In this document: positions 1-6,914 of the stretch, piece after piece
How positions within the stretch are numbered: position 1 is the stretch's first letter
Layout: each line of letters starts with the position of its first letter
Origin: Bacteroidia bacterium
Lineage (GTDB): Bacteria > Bacteroidota > Bacteroidia > AKYH767-A > OLB10
Assembly: GCA_025450095.1 (NCBI GenBank)
Contig: JANWID010000051.1
Coordinates: forward strand, 1 to 8,807
Direction: 5' to 3'
DNA length: 8,807 nt
The notes under the pieces: generated by a model
Told to the model about the DNA's origin: nothing
The model's input: the letters and a program-made list of their open reading frames with translations, nothing else
Database searches by the model: none
Position numbers and translations under genes: made by a program

Positions 1-1
1 A

Positions 2-373
2 TATTCTCAAAAAAAACTGATGCAGCTCGCACGTTCAGTTTCTGATGAAATTTATTCACTGGATTCCGGTCAGCGTGCATTATTGCATGTTGCAGCAGTA
101 TTTACTAATAATTTTACCAATGCACTTTTGGAAATTGCCACTGGACTATTAGAGAAGGAACGGATTCCAATTGAATTGTTAAAGCCGCTTGCATTGTCCA
201 CCGTACAAAACGCTTTTATTTATGGCACACTTGAATCTCAAACCGGTCCTGCAAAACGTAATGATCATAAAACCATTGAAAAACACCGGCAATTACTGGC
301 AGCATATCCTGCATACCGGCGCATTTATGATATGCTTACAATGTATATCAGGAATGTTCATAAGAAAAAGTGA
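2..373 (+). CDS. DUF2520 / Rossmann-like oxidoreductase family protein, C-terminal part (5' end cut by window)
   Basis: The reading frame is open from base 2, before the first ATG at position 20, so that ATG is probably internal and the gene begins upstream of the window. The visible 123 residues match the C-terminal DUF2520 domain. This domain follows an N-terminal NAD(P)-binding Rossmann fold in a family of about 250-260 residues. Seen directly are the helical stretch with 'HVAAVFTNNFTN' and the downstream 'QTGPAKRND' motif followed by 'KHRQLL', both hallmarks of the family. The fold resembles 6-phosphogluconate/ketopantoate-type dehydrogenases, but no substrate is established, so the function is unknown. 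It ends with TGA 42 bases before the KdsC-like phosphatase, an arrangement I recall as recurrent in Bacteroidota. Family assignment is confident; biochemical role is not. Confidence 0.85.
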   Translation, partial: YSQKKLMQLARSVSDEIYSLDSGQRALLHVAAVFTNNFTNALLEIATGLLEKERIPIELLKPLALSTVQNAFIYGTLESQTGPAKRNDHKTIEKHRQLLAAYPAYRRIYDMLTMYIRNVHKKK

Positions 374-415
374 ATTGCTTTCACACCCTAAATTGTTTTT
401 TATATCCTTGTGTTG

Positions 416-919
416 ATGGAATTGAATTTTAAAGAGAAACTTCGCGCTGTACAAACATTTATTTTTGATGTAGATGGTGTACTTACAGATGGACATCTTC
501 TTGTGATGCCTGACGGAGAATTTTTGAGAACTATGAATATCAAGGATGGTTATGCCATGCAGCTTGCAATAAAAAAAGGATACCGGATGTGTGTAATATC
601 AGGAGGTCATTCAAAAGGTGTACCCATACGCCTGGAGCGGCTCGGCATCCAGGATGTGTACATGGGAGTACCCGATAAAATATCTGTTTTTAATTCTATA
701 ATCAGTAAGTACAACATTGACCCGGCCACAATTTTATATATGGGTGATGATCTTCCGGATCTGAAGGTGATGCAATTGTGTGGTGTGCCTTGCTGTCCCG
801 GTGATGCGGTTACCGAAATAAAATCTCTAAGCTGTTATATATCTCACAAAAATGGTGGGGAAGGTTGTGTGCGTGATGTTATAGAGCAGGTGATGCGACT
901 TCATGCTTCGTGGGAATGA
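416..919 (+). CDS. kdsC: KdsC-like HAD phosphatase (probable 3-deoxy-D-manno-octulosonate 8-phosphate phosphatase)
   Basis: This is a 167-residue cytoplasmic HAD-superfamily phosphatase without a large cap domain, as in KdsC, which forms a tetramer. KdsC removes the phosphate from KDO-8-phosphate to give KDO for lipopolysaccharide inner core. All four HAD motifs are present: motif I 'DVDGVLTDG' with nucleophile D18 and general acid D20, motif II S62 in 'VISGGHS', the motif III lysine K88 in 'GVPDK', and motif IV 'GDDLPD' with D111/D112. The C-terminal 'GGEGCVRD' resembles the KdsC tail 'GGRGAVRE'. I chose the ATG at 416 over the in-frame GTG (410) and TTG (413), because the family normally starts only a few residues before the 'FIFDVDG' strand. 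No Shine-Dalgarno is visible. The stop overlaps the next gene's ATG by four bases (ATGA). Related short HAD enzymes can act on other sugar phosphates (NeuNAc-9-P, KDN-P), so the exact substrate is inferred. Confidence 0.87.
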   Translation: MELNFKEKLRAVQTFIFDVDGVLTDGHLLVMPDGEFLRTMNIKDGYAMQLAIKKGYRMCVISGGHSKGVPIRLERLGIQDVYMGVPDKISVFNSIISKYNIDPATILYMGDDLPDLKVMQLCGVPCCPGDAVTEIKSLSCYISHKNGGEGCVRDVIEQVMRLHASWE

Positions 920-1839
920 AATTCGTATTCTTAATTAAGAACCTGGCTTCCACAATCCGGATCCTTAACCTGGGAATTATCTGCTTTTCTCTTTTGCTTG
1001 TCAGATATACTGTAGTATTTCCCATACTCAAACTGAACGGTCATACAAGTTCAGTTTCTGATCGGGCATTCCTGGTTTTATTATTGGCTGCTGTCCTGAT
1101 AGCTGCTGCCGGATATGTTATCAATGACTATTTTGATTTCGGAATTGATGCCATTAACAAACCGGGAAAGAACAAATTAAATAGTTTTTTTTCCCGTGGT
1201 GAAATGATGAGCCTTTACTGGTCATTAAATCTTTCGGGCCTTTTAGCTGGCTGGTACTTTGGATATCTGCTGGGAATACATTATCCCATGTTTTTATTTT
1301 TTGCTTGTTCCGGTTTACTTTATTTCTATTCGACTTCATTTAAAAAAATGCTGATCACCGGCAACCTGGTAATAGCATTGCTTTCGGCACTGATCCTGGC
1401 ATTACCAGTTATATTCGATTCTGTAGCATTACATTTCAGTCCTATTCCCATCCTGATTACGGCTTATGTAATTTTTGCTTTCATGTTAACATTGATACGT
1501 GAAATAATAAAGGATATTGAAGATATGAATGGTGATGCAGCATTTGGGGCTACCACGCTGCCTGTAATGGCCGGCGCCGGAATATCCAGGATGATCTGCA
1601 CGATGCTGACACTGGTCACTTCGGCAACGATATTATATATACAAATTGGAATTGCACAATGGGATAACCTGCTTTCTTTTTGCTATACGATTCTTTTTAT
1701 CCAGGTACCTTTATTGTTTCTCACCTGGAGAATTTACCGTGCAAAAAATAAAGCGGATGATCACCGTAACAGTAATGTTTCAAAATTTATCATGGTTACA
1801 GGATTGTTGTCGATGCTTGTTTTTTATTTAACAAGCTAA
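916..1839 (+). CDS. UbiA-family prenyltransferase (geranylgeranylglycerol-phosphate geranylgeranyltransferase-like)
   Basis: This 307-residue integral membrane prenyltransferase is almost entirely hydrophobic and is consistent with about nine helices. The two Asp-rich Mg-diphosphate motifs are intact: 'NDYFDFGID' at residues 70-78 (the NDxxDxxxD motif) and 'DIEDMNGD' at 200-207 in the second half, followed by 'GATTLP'. The 'INDYFDFGIDAINKP' form, the 'IKDIEDMNGD' form and the gene context match bacterial homologues of archaeal digeranylgeranylglyceryl-phosphate synthase, which adds a second prenyl chain to a glycerol-phosphate ether lipid. Alternatives are menaquinone (MenA) or other UbiA-type transferases; sequence alone does not fix the acceptor. 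The ATG at 916 is preferred to the in-frame GTG at 910, because it gives the ATGA overlap with the phosphatase stop and so probable translational coupling. Maf follows after 13 bases. Confidence 0.85.
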   Translation: MKFVFLIKNLASTIRILNLGIICFSLLLVRYTVVFPILKLNGHTSSVSDRAFLVLLLAAVLIAAAGYVINDYFDFGIDAINKPGKNKLNSFFSRGEMMSLYWSLNLSGLLAGWYFGYLLGIHYPMFLFFACSGLLYFYSTSFKKMLITGNLVIALLSALILALPVIFDSVALHFSPIPILITAYVIFAFMLTLIREIIKDIEDMNGDAAFGATTLPVMAGAGISRMICTMLTLVTSATILYIQIGIAQWDNLLSFCYTILFIQVPLLFLTWRIYRAKNKADDHRNSNVSKFIMVTGLLSMLVFYLTS

Positions 1840-1852
1840 ATTTTAATTCCCG

Positions 1853-2437
1853 ATGAAGCAATATCATCCTGTAATTCTCGCATCCGGTTCACCCCGTCGA
1901 CGGCAATTGCTTGTTGAAACGGGAATTAAGTTTGATGTGGTTCTCAAAGATGTGGATGAACAATATCCCGGATCCCTGCCACCGGCAGATGTTGCATTGT
2001 ATCTGGCTCAAAAAAAATCCCAGGCTTATGATCATGAGGTTCAGGAAGGCAATTGGGTAAATACTGCGGACACTGTGGTCTGTATTGATCAACACATTTT
2101 AAACAAACCAAATGATACAGAAGATGCTTATAAAATGCTGCAACTACTTTCCGGTAAGGCTCACCGCGTTATTACTGCTGTTTGTCTCCGTAGCAAAAGT
2201 GTCAACGATTGTTTCCAGGTTGAAACCAGGGTGTTTTTTAAATCGCTGTCTGCATCGGAAATCAGGTATTACATCGAATTGTGTAAGCCTTTCGACAAAG
2301 CAGGTTCTTATGGAATTCAGGAATGGTTAGGATTGACTGGTATTGAAAAAATTGACGGATCATATTTCAATGTTGTAGGGCTTCCGGTTAAAGAACTTTA
2401 TGAAAAATTGATTTATCATAATGTAATTTCCCTTTAA
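1853..2437 (+). CDS. maf: Maf family nucleotide pyrophosphatase (dTTP/UTP type likely)
   Basis: A 194-residue cytoplasmic Maf/HAM1-fold enzyme that hydrolyses nucleoside triphosphates to the monophosphate and pyrophosphate. It is linked to housecleaning of (modified) nucleotides and to septum/division control in some bacteria. Visible family motifs are the N-terminal 'LASGSPRRRQLL' (residues 9-20), 'TADTVV' with catalytic D73, 'KP' at 85-86, 'LSGKAHRVITAV' (99-110), 'DKAGSYGIQEW' (148-158) and 'DGSYFNVVGLPV' near the C-terminus. The 'DKAGSYGIQ' form fits the YhdE-like dTTP/UTP subgroup rather than the YceF subgroup, but that assignment is inferred. Length is normal for the family. It begins 13 bases after the prenyltransferase stop, and its TAA shares one base with the next start (TAATG), indicating the same transcript. 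Confidence 0.93.
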   Translation: MKQYHPVILASGSPRRRQLLVETGIKFDVVLKDVDEQYPGSLPPADVALYLAQKKSQAYDHEVQEGNWVNTADTVVCIDQHILNKPNDTEDAYKMLQLLSGKAHRVITAVCLRSKSVNDCFQVETRVFFKSLSASEIRYYIELCKPFDKAGSYGIQEWLGLTGIEKIDGSYFNVVGLPVKELYEKLIYHNVISL

Positions 2438-3315
2438 TGAAGAAGGCATATTTTCAGATGCATCTTGCCATATTCCTATGGGGATTTACAGGAATTTTCG
2501 GCAAGGCTATAAATATGTCCGAAGGTATGATTGTATGGTACCGGATGATCATCAGCGCTGCCGGATTATTACCACTATTGTTAACTAAAGGAATCACGCT
2601 TCCCTCCCGTCGGCAGATTGTAGAAATTACTATTGTTGGCGGACTTGTAACCTTACACTGGATTCTTTTCTACGGAGCAATTAAAGCTTCCAATGTATCT
2701 ATAGCACTTAGCTGCTTTTCGTCCATCTCACTTTTTACAGCTGTTTTAGAGCCGTTATCGAAGCGGCAGCGGCCAAAAATGGCTGAAGTCGTGCTCGGCT
2801 TTTGTGTAATCGCAGGTCTGTATTTGATATTTTCTGTACAACAATTTTATCTAACAGGAATTCTGTTGGCTATTGCAAGTGCCCTGGTTGGTGCTGTATT
2901 CACCATTATGAATAAGCGTCTAACCGCAAAACATCCTCCGGAGGTGATTACATTTTATGAGCTTACAGCAGGATTCCTGTTACTTACTATACTGCTTCCT
3001 GTTTATTTCAGTCTGACTGGTACCTCGTTTGGAGTTCCTTCAATGACAGACCTGATCTATCTTTTGCTTTTGGGCCTGGTATGTACCAGTTACGCTTTTA
3101 CAATTTCTCTCAAGGCACTCAAGGAACTCGATGCCTTTACCCTCAACCTTTCGGTTAATCTTGAACCACTTTACAGCATTCTGCTGGCAGTAATTTTATT
3201 TCATGAATATAATATTCTGAATACTGGTTTTATAGCCGGAACCATTGTCATCATTGGCTCTATAGTCGTGCACTCGTGGTATAAATGGCGAATTTCCAAG
3301 CGGCAAAAACGGTAA
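2437..3315 (+). CDS. EamA/DMT-superfamily transporter
   Basis: This 292-residue inner-membrane protein has two EamA repeats and roughly ten predicted hydrophobic helices, the normal size of the drug/metabolite transporter superfamily. Supporting features are the N-terminal 'AIFLWGFTGIFGKAI' (DMT proteins typically open with a W-G/S-x-F/N segment), 'VWYRMIIS' around residue 30, 'ASNVSIALS' near residue 85, and the second-half 'TSYAFTISLKALKELDAFT...NLEPLYSILLAVILFHE', which is strongly characteristic of EamA. It ends in a basic tail ('WRISKRQKR') expected to be cytoplasmic. Substrates of this family range from amino acids to nucleotides and sugars and cannot be read from sequence. The start overlaps the Maf stop by one base. 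It is probably the last gene of the operon, since a hairpin and an 87-base gap follow. Confidence 0.9.
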   Translation: MKKAYFQMHLAIFLWGFTGIFGKAINMSEGMIVWYRMIISAAGLLPLLLTKGITLPSRRQIVEITIVGGLVTLHWILFYGAIKASNVSIALSCFSSISLFTAVLEPLSKRQRPKMAEVVLGFCVIAGLYLIFSVQQFYLTGILLAIASALVGAVFTIMNKRLTAKHPPEVITFYELTAGFLLLTILLPVYFSLTGTSFGVPSMTDLIYLLLLGLVCTSYAFTISLKALKELDAFTLNLSVNLEPLYSILLAVILFHEYNILNTGFIAGTIVIIGSIVVHSWYKWRISKRQKR

Positions 3316-3346
3316 CCTATCCCCCGGAAAACCGTTTACTCTTTTT
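3307..3346 (+). terminator. Candidate weak hairpin terminator after the EamA gene
   Basis: A perfect 7-bp inverted repeat (AAACGGT at 3307-3313 and ACCGTTT at 3331-3337) has a 17-base loop and is followed by a short T-run at 3342-3346. The left arm overlaps the last codons and stop of the transporter gene. The long loop and short tail make it weaker than a typical intrinsic terminator, so some read-through into the sensor gene is possible. The rest of the 87-base gap is A/T-rich, and I see no convincing TAnnTTTG promoter element in it. Confidence 0.4.
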
Positions 3347-3402
3347 AAAGAAAAAAAAGCGCTAATTCAGTTGATTTTCTTTTCTTTGATGAACAATCCG
3401 GT

Positions 3403-6400
3403 ATGATAGTATTTAAGAGGAGTATTCCTGGGAATTTCCGATTTTCGACCGGGATTTTCATTGCCCTGTTCCTGATCTTGCTGGCAGGATTTCCTACTGC
3501 TTACGGTCAGCGATACAACCTTTCTGTCTTCAATAGTACCACTGGAATGCCTGGCAACCAGGTAAACGATATTATACAGGACCAGCATGGAAGGCTGTGG
3601 ATTGGCACTATGAACGGTGTTACTGTTTTTGATGGAACAAAATTTACAGGGTTCGACAACAACAATCCCATTAGCAAAAATCCGGTAAAGACAATTTTTG
3701 AAGACAGTAAAGGCAATATCTGGATCGGTATGATCCGAAAGGGTGTTTGTAAAATTACAGGTACCTCTTTTGAATTTTATAATACCTCCAACGGTCTGTT
3801 AAGCGATAATGTTAATGCCATCACAGAAGACAAAAAAGGCAATATCTGGATTGGCACTTCCGAAGGATTAAACCGGTTTGATGGCAAAATTCTTCACATC
3901 TATACTTCGCTCAGGGGACTCGTTAACAATAATGTTTCCTCCCTGCTGTGTGATTCAAAAGGATTGATCTGGATTGCAACTATCGGCGGAATTAGCAGAT
4001 TCGACGGTGTAAATTTCAGCAATTATACAACCGAAAACGGTTTACTGAGCAACATCTGTTACCATATCATGGAAGACAGTAAAGGCAACCTTTGGTTCAG
4101 CACCTACCTCGGTATCTCGGTTTACAACGGAAAAAGATTCAGCAATATCACTACTTCCAACGGTTTGCTTACCGACAGGATCGAAAAAGTGATTGAAAAT
4201 TCGGAAGAAAAAAAAGTATTTGCCACTTATGGAGGAGGAGTCGGCTTTATTTCACATGATACAATTACTTATGTAACCGTTAATGAAGGCCTACCCAATA
4301 ACATCATTAAAACCATAATCCAGGATTCAGAAGGTAATTACTGGATAGGTACATGGAACGGACTGTGTAAATTCATGGGTGACCGGTTCGTAAATTATAC
4401 CATTGAAGATGGGTTATCAAACAATAATATACTTACGGTAGCATCAGATGAAACCGGCCGTGTATGGTTTGGTACCCTGACAGGAGGAATCAATTATACA
4501 GATGGAAATACCATAAATACGCTTGGCCTTGAATCCGGACTGAAAAGTGCCACCATCTGGTCAATTTATTTCAGTAAATCGGGTGAATACTGGTTCGGAA
4601 CCACCAATGGTCCGGCACTGCTGAACCGCGAAACAATGCAGTTCACTCATCCTTTCCCGGCTTTTGATAACCTGGTAACATATGCCATGCTGGAAGACCG
4701 GAATGGCCGGCTTCTATTTGGAACCGACAAAGGAATTTATATTCTTGATTCAACAAAATATATTTCCAATATCGGAACACGGAACGGGCTGAAAGATGAT
4801 AATGTAAGGGTACTATATGAAGATAGTACGGGAAGGATCTGGATCGGCACCATGAAAAGCATTTACTATATGGAGGGTGATTCCGTGGTAAGCTTTAACG
4901 AACGATACAACATTCCTAATGCTCCGGTAACTTCAATAATTGAAGACAGCACCGGACGGATTCTTGCCAGCACTTACGATTTCGGTATATACGTTATCGG
5001 GAATGCGGTTAATTCAAATGTCATATACCCGATCAATAAAACCACCGGGTTGTACAGCGACCGGATACTTTTTAATTTCCTCGACAGTTATCAGAATCTT
5101 TGGCTTGGAACGTCAACGGGCATCGATTGCATTGACTGGAAAAAATACCTGCGTACCGGAGAAATATCGGTGAACCATTATGATAAAAGTAATGGTTATC
5201 TCGGAGTAGAAACAAATGCCGCATGTTCCGATAAAGATGGCAATATATGGTTCGCTACTGTTAATGGCGTAATCAAACACAATGTGCACTCCGGCATTAT
5301 TACCAACTCTATCCCTGTGCTTCGCATCAACAACATTCAGCTGTTCCTTGAAAATGTAGACTGGAGAAAAAAACAAATTGCGGTAAATGCGCAAACCGGG
5401 TTACCAGAATCCATGGTATTGGCATATGATAACAACCATCTCAGCTTCAGCTTTTCAGGCGTCTACCTAACGGCTCCGGAAGAAGTGAAATATCAGTATA
5501 TTCTCGAAGGTTTCGAGGAGCACTGGTCACCAGTAACTTCACATAACATTGCAAATTATTCGAATCTCGGACCCGGCACATATGTTTTCAAAGTAAAAGC
5601 GACCGCCAACGGAAGAACCTGGTCAAGCCCTGTTACATACAGCTTTACTATTAAACCACCTTACTGGAAAACACCTTTCTTCTATATTCTGTATATAGTT
5701 ACAATAATAGGATCCATCTTCCTGTTCCTAAAACTGCGTACACGTGCCATGCAACGCAATCAAAACCTGTTGCGACAAAAGGTGGAACAACGGACCAATG
5801 AACTTAACCAGAAAAATCTTGAGCTTGAAAAATTATCCATTGTAGCATCCGAGACTGATAACGCCGTACTTATTTTCAATGAAAACAAAGAAGTCGAATG
5901 GGCTAATGCCGGATTTACTAAAATGACCGGATATACTATTGACGAAATTTCAAACCTGGAAGGTAACCTGATTGACAATTTCACCAAAAATCCCGAAGTC
6001 AGTCAGTTGGTCGAAAACTGTATCGAAGAACGAAAATCTACTGTATTCGAAACACAATTGCCCAGTAGAAGTAAATTAACAATATGGGCTTCCAGCACCC
6101 TCACTCCTATTTTTAGTGAATCAGGTCAATTGAATAAAATCGTGATGATTTATACGGATATCACATACCGGAAAATCATGGAAGAAAAAATCCGGGAGTC
6201 TCTCGAGGAAAAAGGACTTTTGCTTCGGGAGATCCATCACCGTGTAAAAAATAATCTGCAGATCATCATTAGTCTTTTTAACCTTCAATCACATTATATC
6301 AACGATAAAAAGGCATTTGATGCGTTAAAAGAAGGTCAGGACCGGATTAAATCCATGGCGTTGATCCATGAGAGGTTTTACCAGAATGAAGGATTATCAC

Positions 6401-6816
6401 GTATTGATTTTGATGATTACATCCGCAGATTAGTTGAAAACCTGTTTATGTCATTCAATGTAACACCTGAACGTATTACCACAGATATTGATGCGGAAAA
6501 AATATCGCTGGATATTGATACTGCGGTTCCCTGCGGCCTGATTATAAACGAACTGGTATCAAATACCCTGAAACATGCTTTTGGGGAAAATGATAAAGGA
6601 ATGCTCAAAATTTCATTTCACAGAAATGGTGAAAGTGTTTTGAAGCTGACTGTCAGTGATAACGGAAAGGGATTGCCCGAGAATTTTGAATTTGAAGAAG
6701 TGGATTCCCTTGGAATGCAGCTTATTAATGCATTAAATAATCAGCTTGACGGAAAGCTCACATTATTAAAGGAAAAAGGCACCACTTTTATTCTGGAATT
6801 TAAGGCAAATAATTAG
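3403..6816 (+). CDS. Reg_prop/Y_Y_Y periplasmic sensor histidine kinase with PAS and HisKA_2 domains
   Basis: A 1137-residue membrane sensor kinase. Residues 1-35 form a signal peptide or anchor (basic start, hydrophobic 'FIALFLILLAG', cleavage plausible after AYG). Residues about 37-650 carry 14 recognisable Reg_prop blades of the 'GNIWIGT..G' type, spaced about 41 residues, consistent with two seven-bladed propellers. A Y_Y_Y domain follows at about 677-750, then one membrane helix at 759-777, a coiled coil at about 780-812, and a PAS domain at about 815-925. The HisKA_2 domain has 'EIHHRVKNNLQ' at 943-953; H946 aligns with the phosphoacceptor of HWE-type kinases. HATPase_c has the N box 'NELVSN' at 1049-1054, 'DNGKG' at 1086-1090, 'LGMQL' at 1103-1107 and a final 'GTTF' at 1126-1129. 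All catalytic boxes look intact. No receiver or HTH is fused, unlike hybrid HTCS sensors; the partner is the downstream REC-PAS-LytTR gene. The ligand is unknown: related propeller sensors often, but not always, detect glycans. No alternative in-frame start is visible just upstream. Confidence 0.93.
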   Translation: MIVFKRSIPGNFRFSTGIFIALFLILLAGFPTAYGQRYNLSVFNSTTGMPGNQVNDIIQDQHGRLWIGTMNGVTVFDGTKFTGFDNNNPISKNPVKTIFEDSKGNIWIGMIRKGVCKITGTSFEFYNTSNGLLSDNVNAITEDKKGNIWIGTSEGLNRFDGKILHIYTSLRGLVNNNVSSLLCDSKGLIWIATIGGISRFDGVNFSNYTTENGLLSNICYHIMEDSKGNLWFSTYLGISVYNGKRFSNITTSNGLLTDRIEKVIENSEEKKVFATYGGGVGFISHDTITYVTVNEGLPNNIIKTIIQDSEGNYWIGTWNGLCKFMGDRFVNYTIEDGLSNNNILTVASDETGRVWFGTLTGGINYTDGNTINTLGLESGLKSATIWSIYFSKSGEYWFGTTNGPALLNRETMQFTHPFPAFDNLVTYAMLEDRNGRLLFGTDKGIYILDSTKYISNIGTRNGLKDDNVRVLYEDSTGRIWIGTMKSIYYMEGDSVVSFNERYNIPNAPVTSIIEDSTGRILASTYDFGIYVIGNAVNSNVIYPINKTTGLYSDRILFNFLDSYQNLWLGTSTGIDCIDWKKYLRTGEISVNHYDKSNGYLGVETNAACSDKDGNIWFATVNGVIKHNVHSGIITNSIPVLRINNIQLFLENVDWRKKQIAVNAQTGLPESMVLAYDNNHLSFSFSGVYLTAPEEVKYQYILEGFEEHWSPVTSHNIANYSNLGPGTYVFKVKATANGRTWSSPVTYSFTIKPPYWKTPFFYILYIVTIIGSIFLFLKLRTRAMQRNQNLLRQKVEQRTNELNQKNLELEKLSIVASETDNAVLIFNENKEVEWANAGFTKMTGYTIDEISNLEGNLIDNFTKNPEVSQLVENCIEERKSTVFETQLPSRSKLTIWASSTLTPIFSESGQLNKIVMIYTDITYRKIMEEKIRESLEEKGLLLREIHHRVKNNLQIIISLFNLQSHYINDKKAFDALKEGQDRIKSMALIHERFYQNEGLSRIDFDDYIRRLVENLFMSFNVTPERITTDIDAEKISLDIDTAVPCGLIINELVSNTLKHAFGENDKGMLKISFHRNGESVLKLTVSDNGKGLPENFEFEEVDSLGMQLINALNNQLDGKLTLLKEKGTTFILEFKANN
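3550..5300 (+). repeat. 14 tandem propeller-blade repeats (period about 123-126 bases) inside the sensor gene
   Basis: The blade core is G-[NRL]-[IL]-W-[IF]-[GA]-T-x-x-G-[IV]. The blade Trp codons fall at 3598, 3721, 3847, 3970, 4093, 4342, 4465, 4591, 4840, 5101 and 5248. Three further blades lack the Trp: 'KKVFATYGGG' near 4215, 'GRLLFGTDKG' near 4710 and 'GRILASTYDFG' near 4960. Most steps are 41 or 42 residues; the last steps are longer. DNA similarity persists in some blades: 'aaaggcaatatctggat' occurs at both the second and third blades, and 'tccaacggt' recurs after several. Fourteen blades agree with the two seven-bladed propellers known for this sensor class. Confidence 0.85.
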
Positions 6817-6830
6817 TATTGCATAAAGAT

Positions 6831-6872
6831 TCGATTCCTTTTACCTTTAAAAAGTATCAAAAGGTGCATCGA
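6831..6872. promoter_or_regulatory. Interrupted inverted repeat between sensor and response-regulator genes
   Basis: The arms TCGAT-T-CCTTTT (6831-6842) and AAAAGG-TGC-ATCGA (6859-6872) pair over 6 and 5 bases with a small asymmetric bulge, around a 16-base A/T-rich loop. No T-run follows, so it does not look like a simple terminator. It could be an RNA hairpin in the intercistronic leader, affecting stability or the ratio of kinase to regulator, or an operator; it could also be chance in A/T-rich DNA. Confidence 0.3.
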
Positions 6873-6888
6873 GAAACGATTTAAAATT

Positions 6889-6896
6889 TACTTTTG
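6889..6896 (+). promoter_or_regulatory. Possible Bacteroidota -7 promoter element (TAnnTTTG) before the response regulator
   Basis: TACTTTTG is an exact match to the TAnnTTTG -7 consensus of the Bacteroidota housekeeping sigma factor, and lies 18 bases before the regulator ATG. No good TTTG/TTG -33 element is visible about 19-23 bases upstream, and the implied leader would be very short. Treat it as a weak candidate for independent transcription of the regulator. Confidence 0.25.
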
Positions 6897-6914
6897 ATTT
6901 GTAATTGAGTTCAA

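Noticed and set aside
20..22. ATG at 20 as the true start of the first gene
   Set aside because: The frame stays open upstream to base 2 and the family has an N-terminal Rossmann domain before this point, so the gene is truncated by the window edge rather than starting here.
3373..3402. Possible promoter with TTG and TTTG elements before the sensor gene
   Set aside because: The TTG at 3371-3373 and the TTTCTTTG at 3381-3388 are too close together, and the latter lacks the TA of the -7 consensus.
5113..5394. 93-codon minus-strand open frame inside the sensor gene
   Set aside because: It is antisense to the last propeller blades, which are well conserved on the + strand; no family resemblance.
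3403..6816. Sensor as a classical hybrid two-component system (HTCS)
   Set aside because: The protein ends directly after the HATPase 'GTTF' motif and a short tail; there is no receiver or AraC-type HTH, and the stop is followed by an intergenic gap, not a frameshifted continuation.
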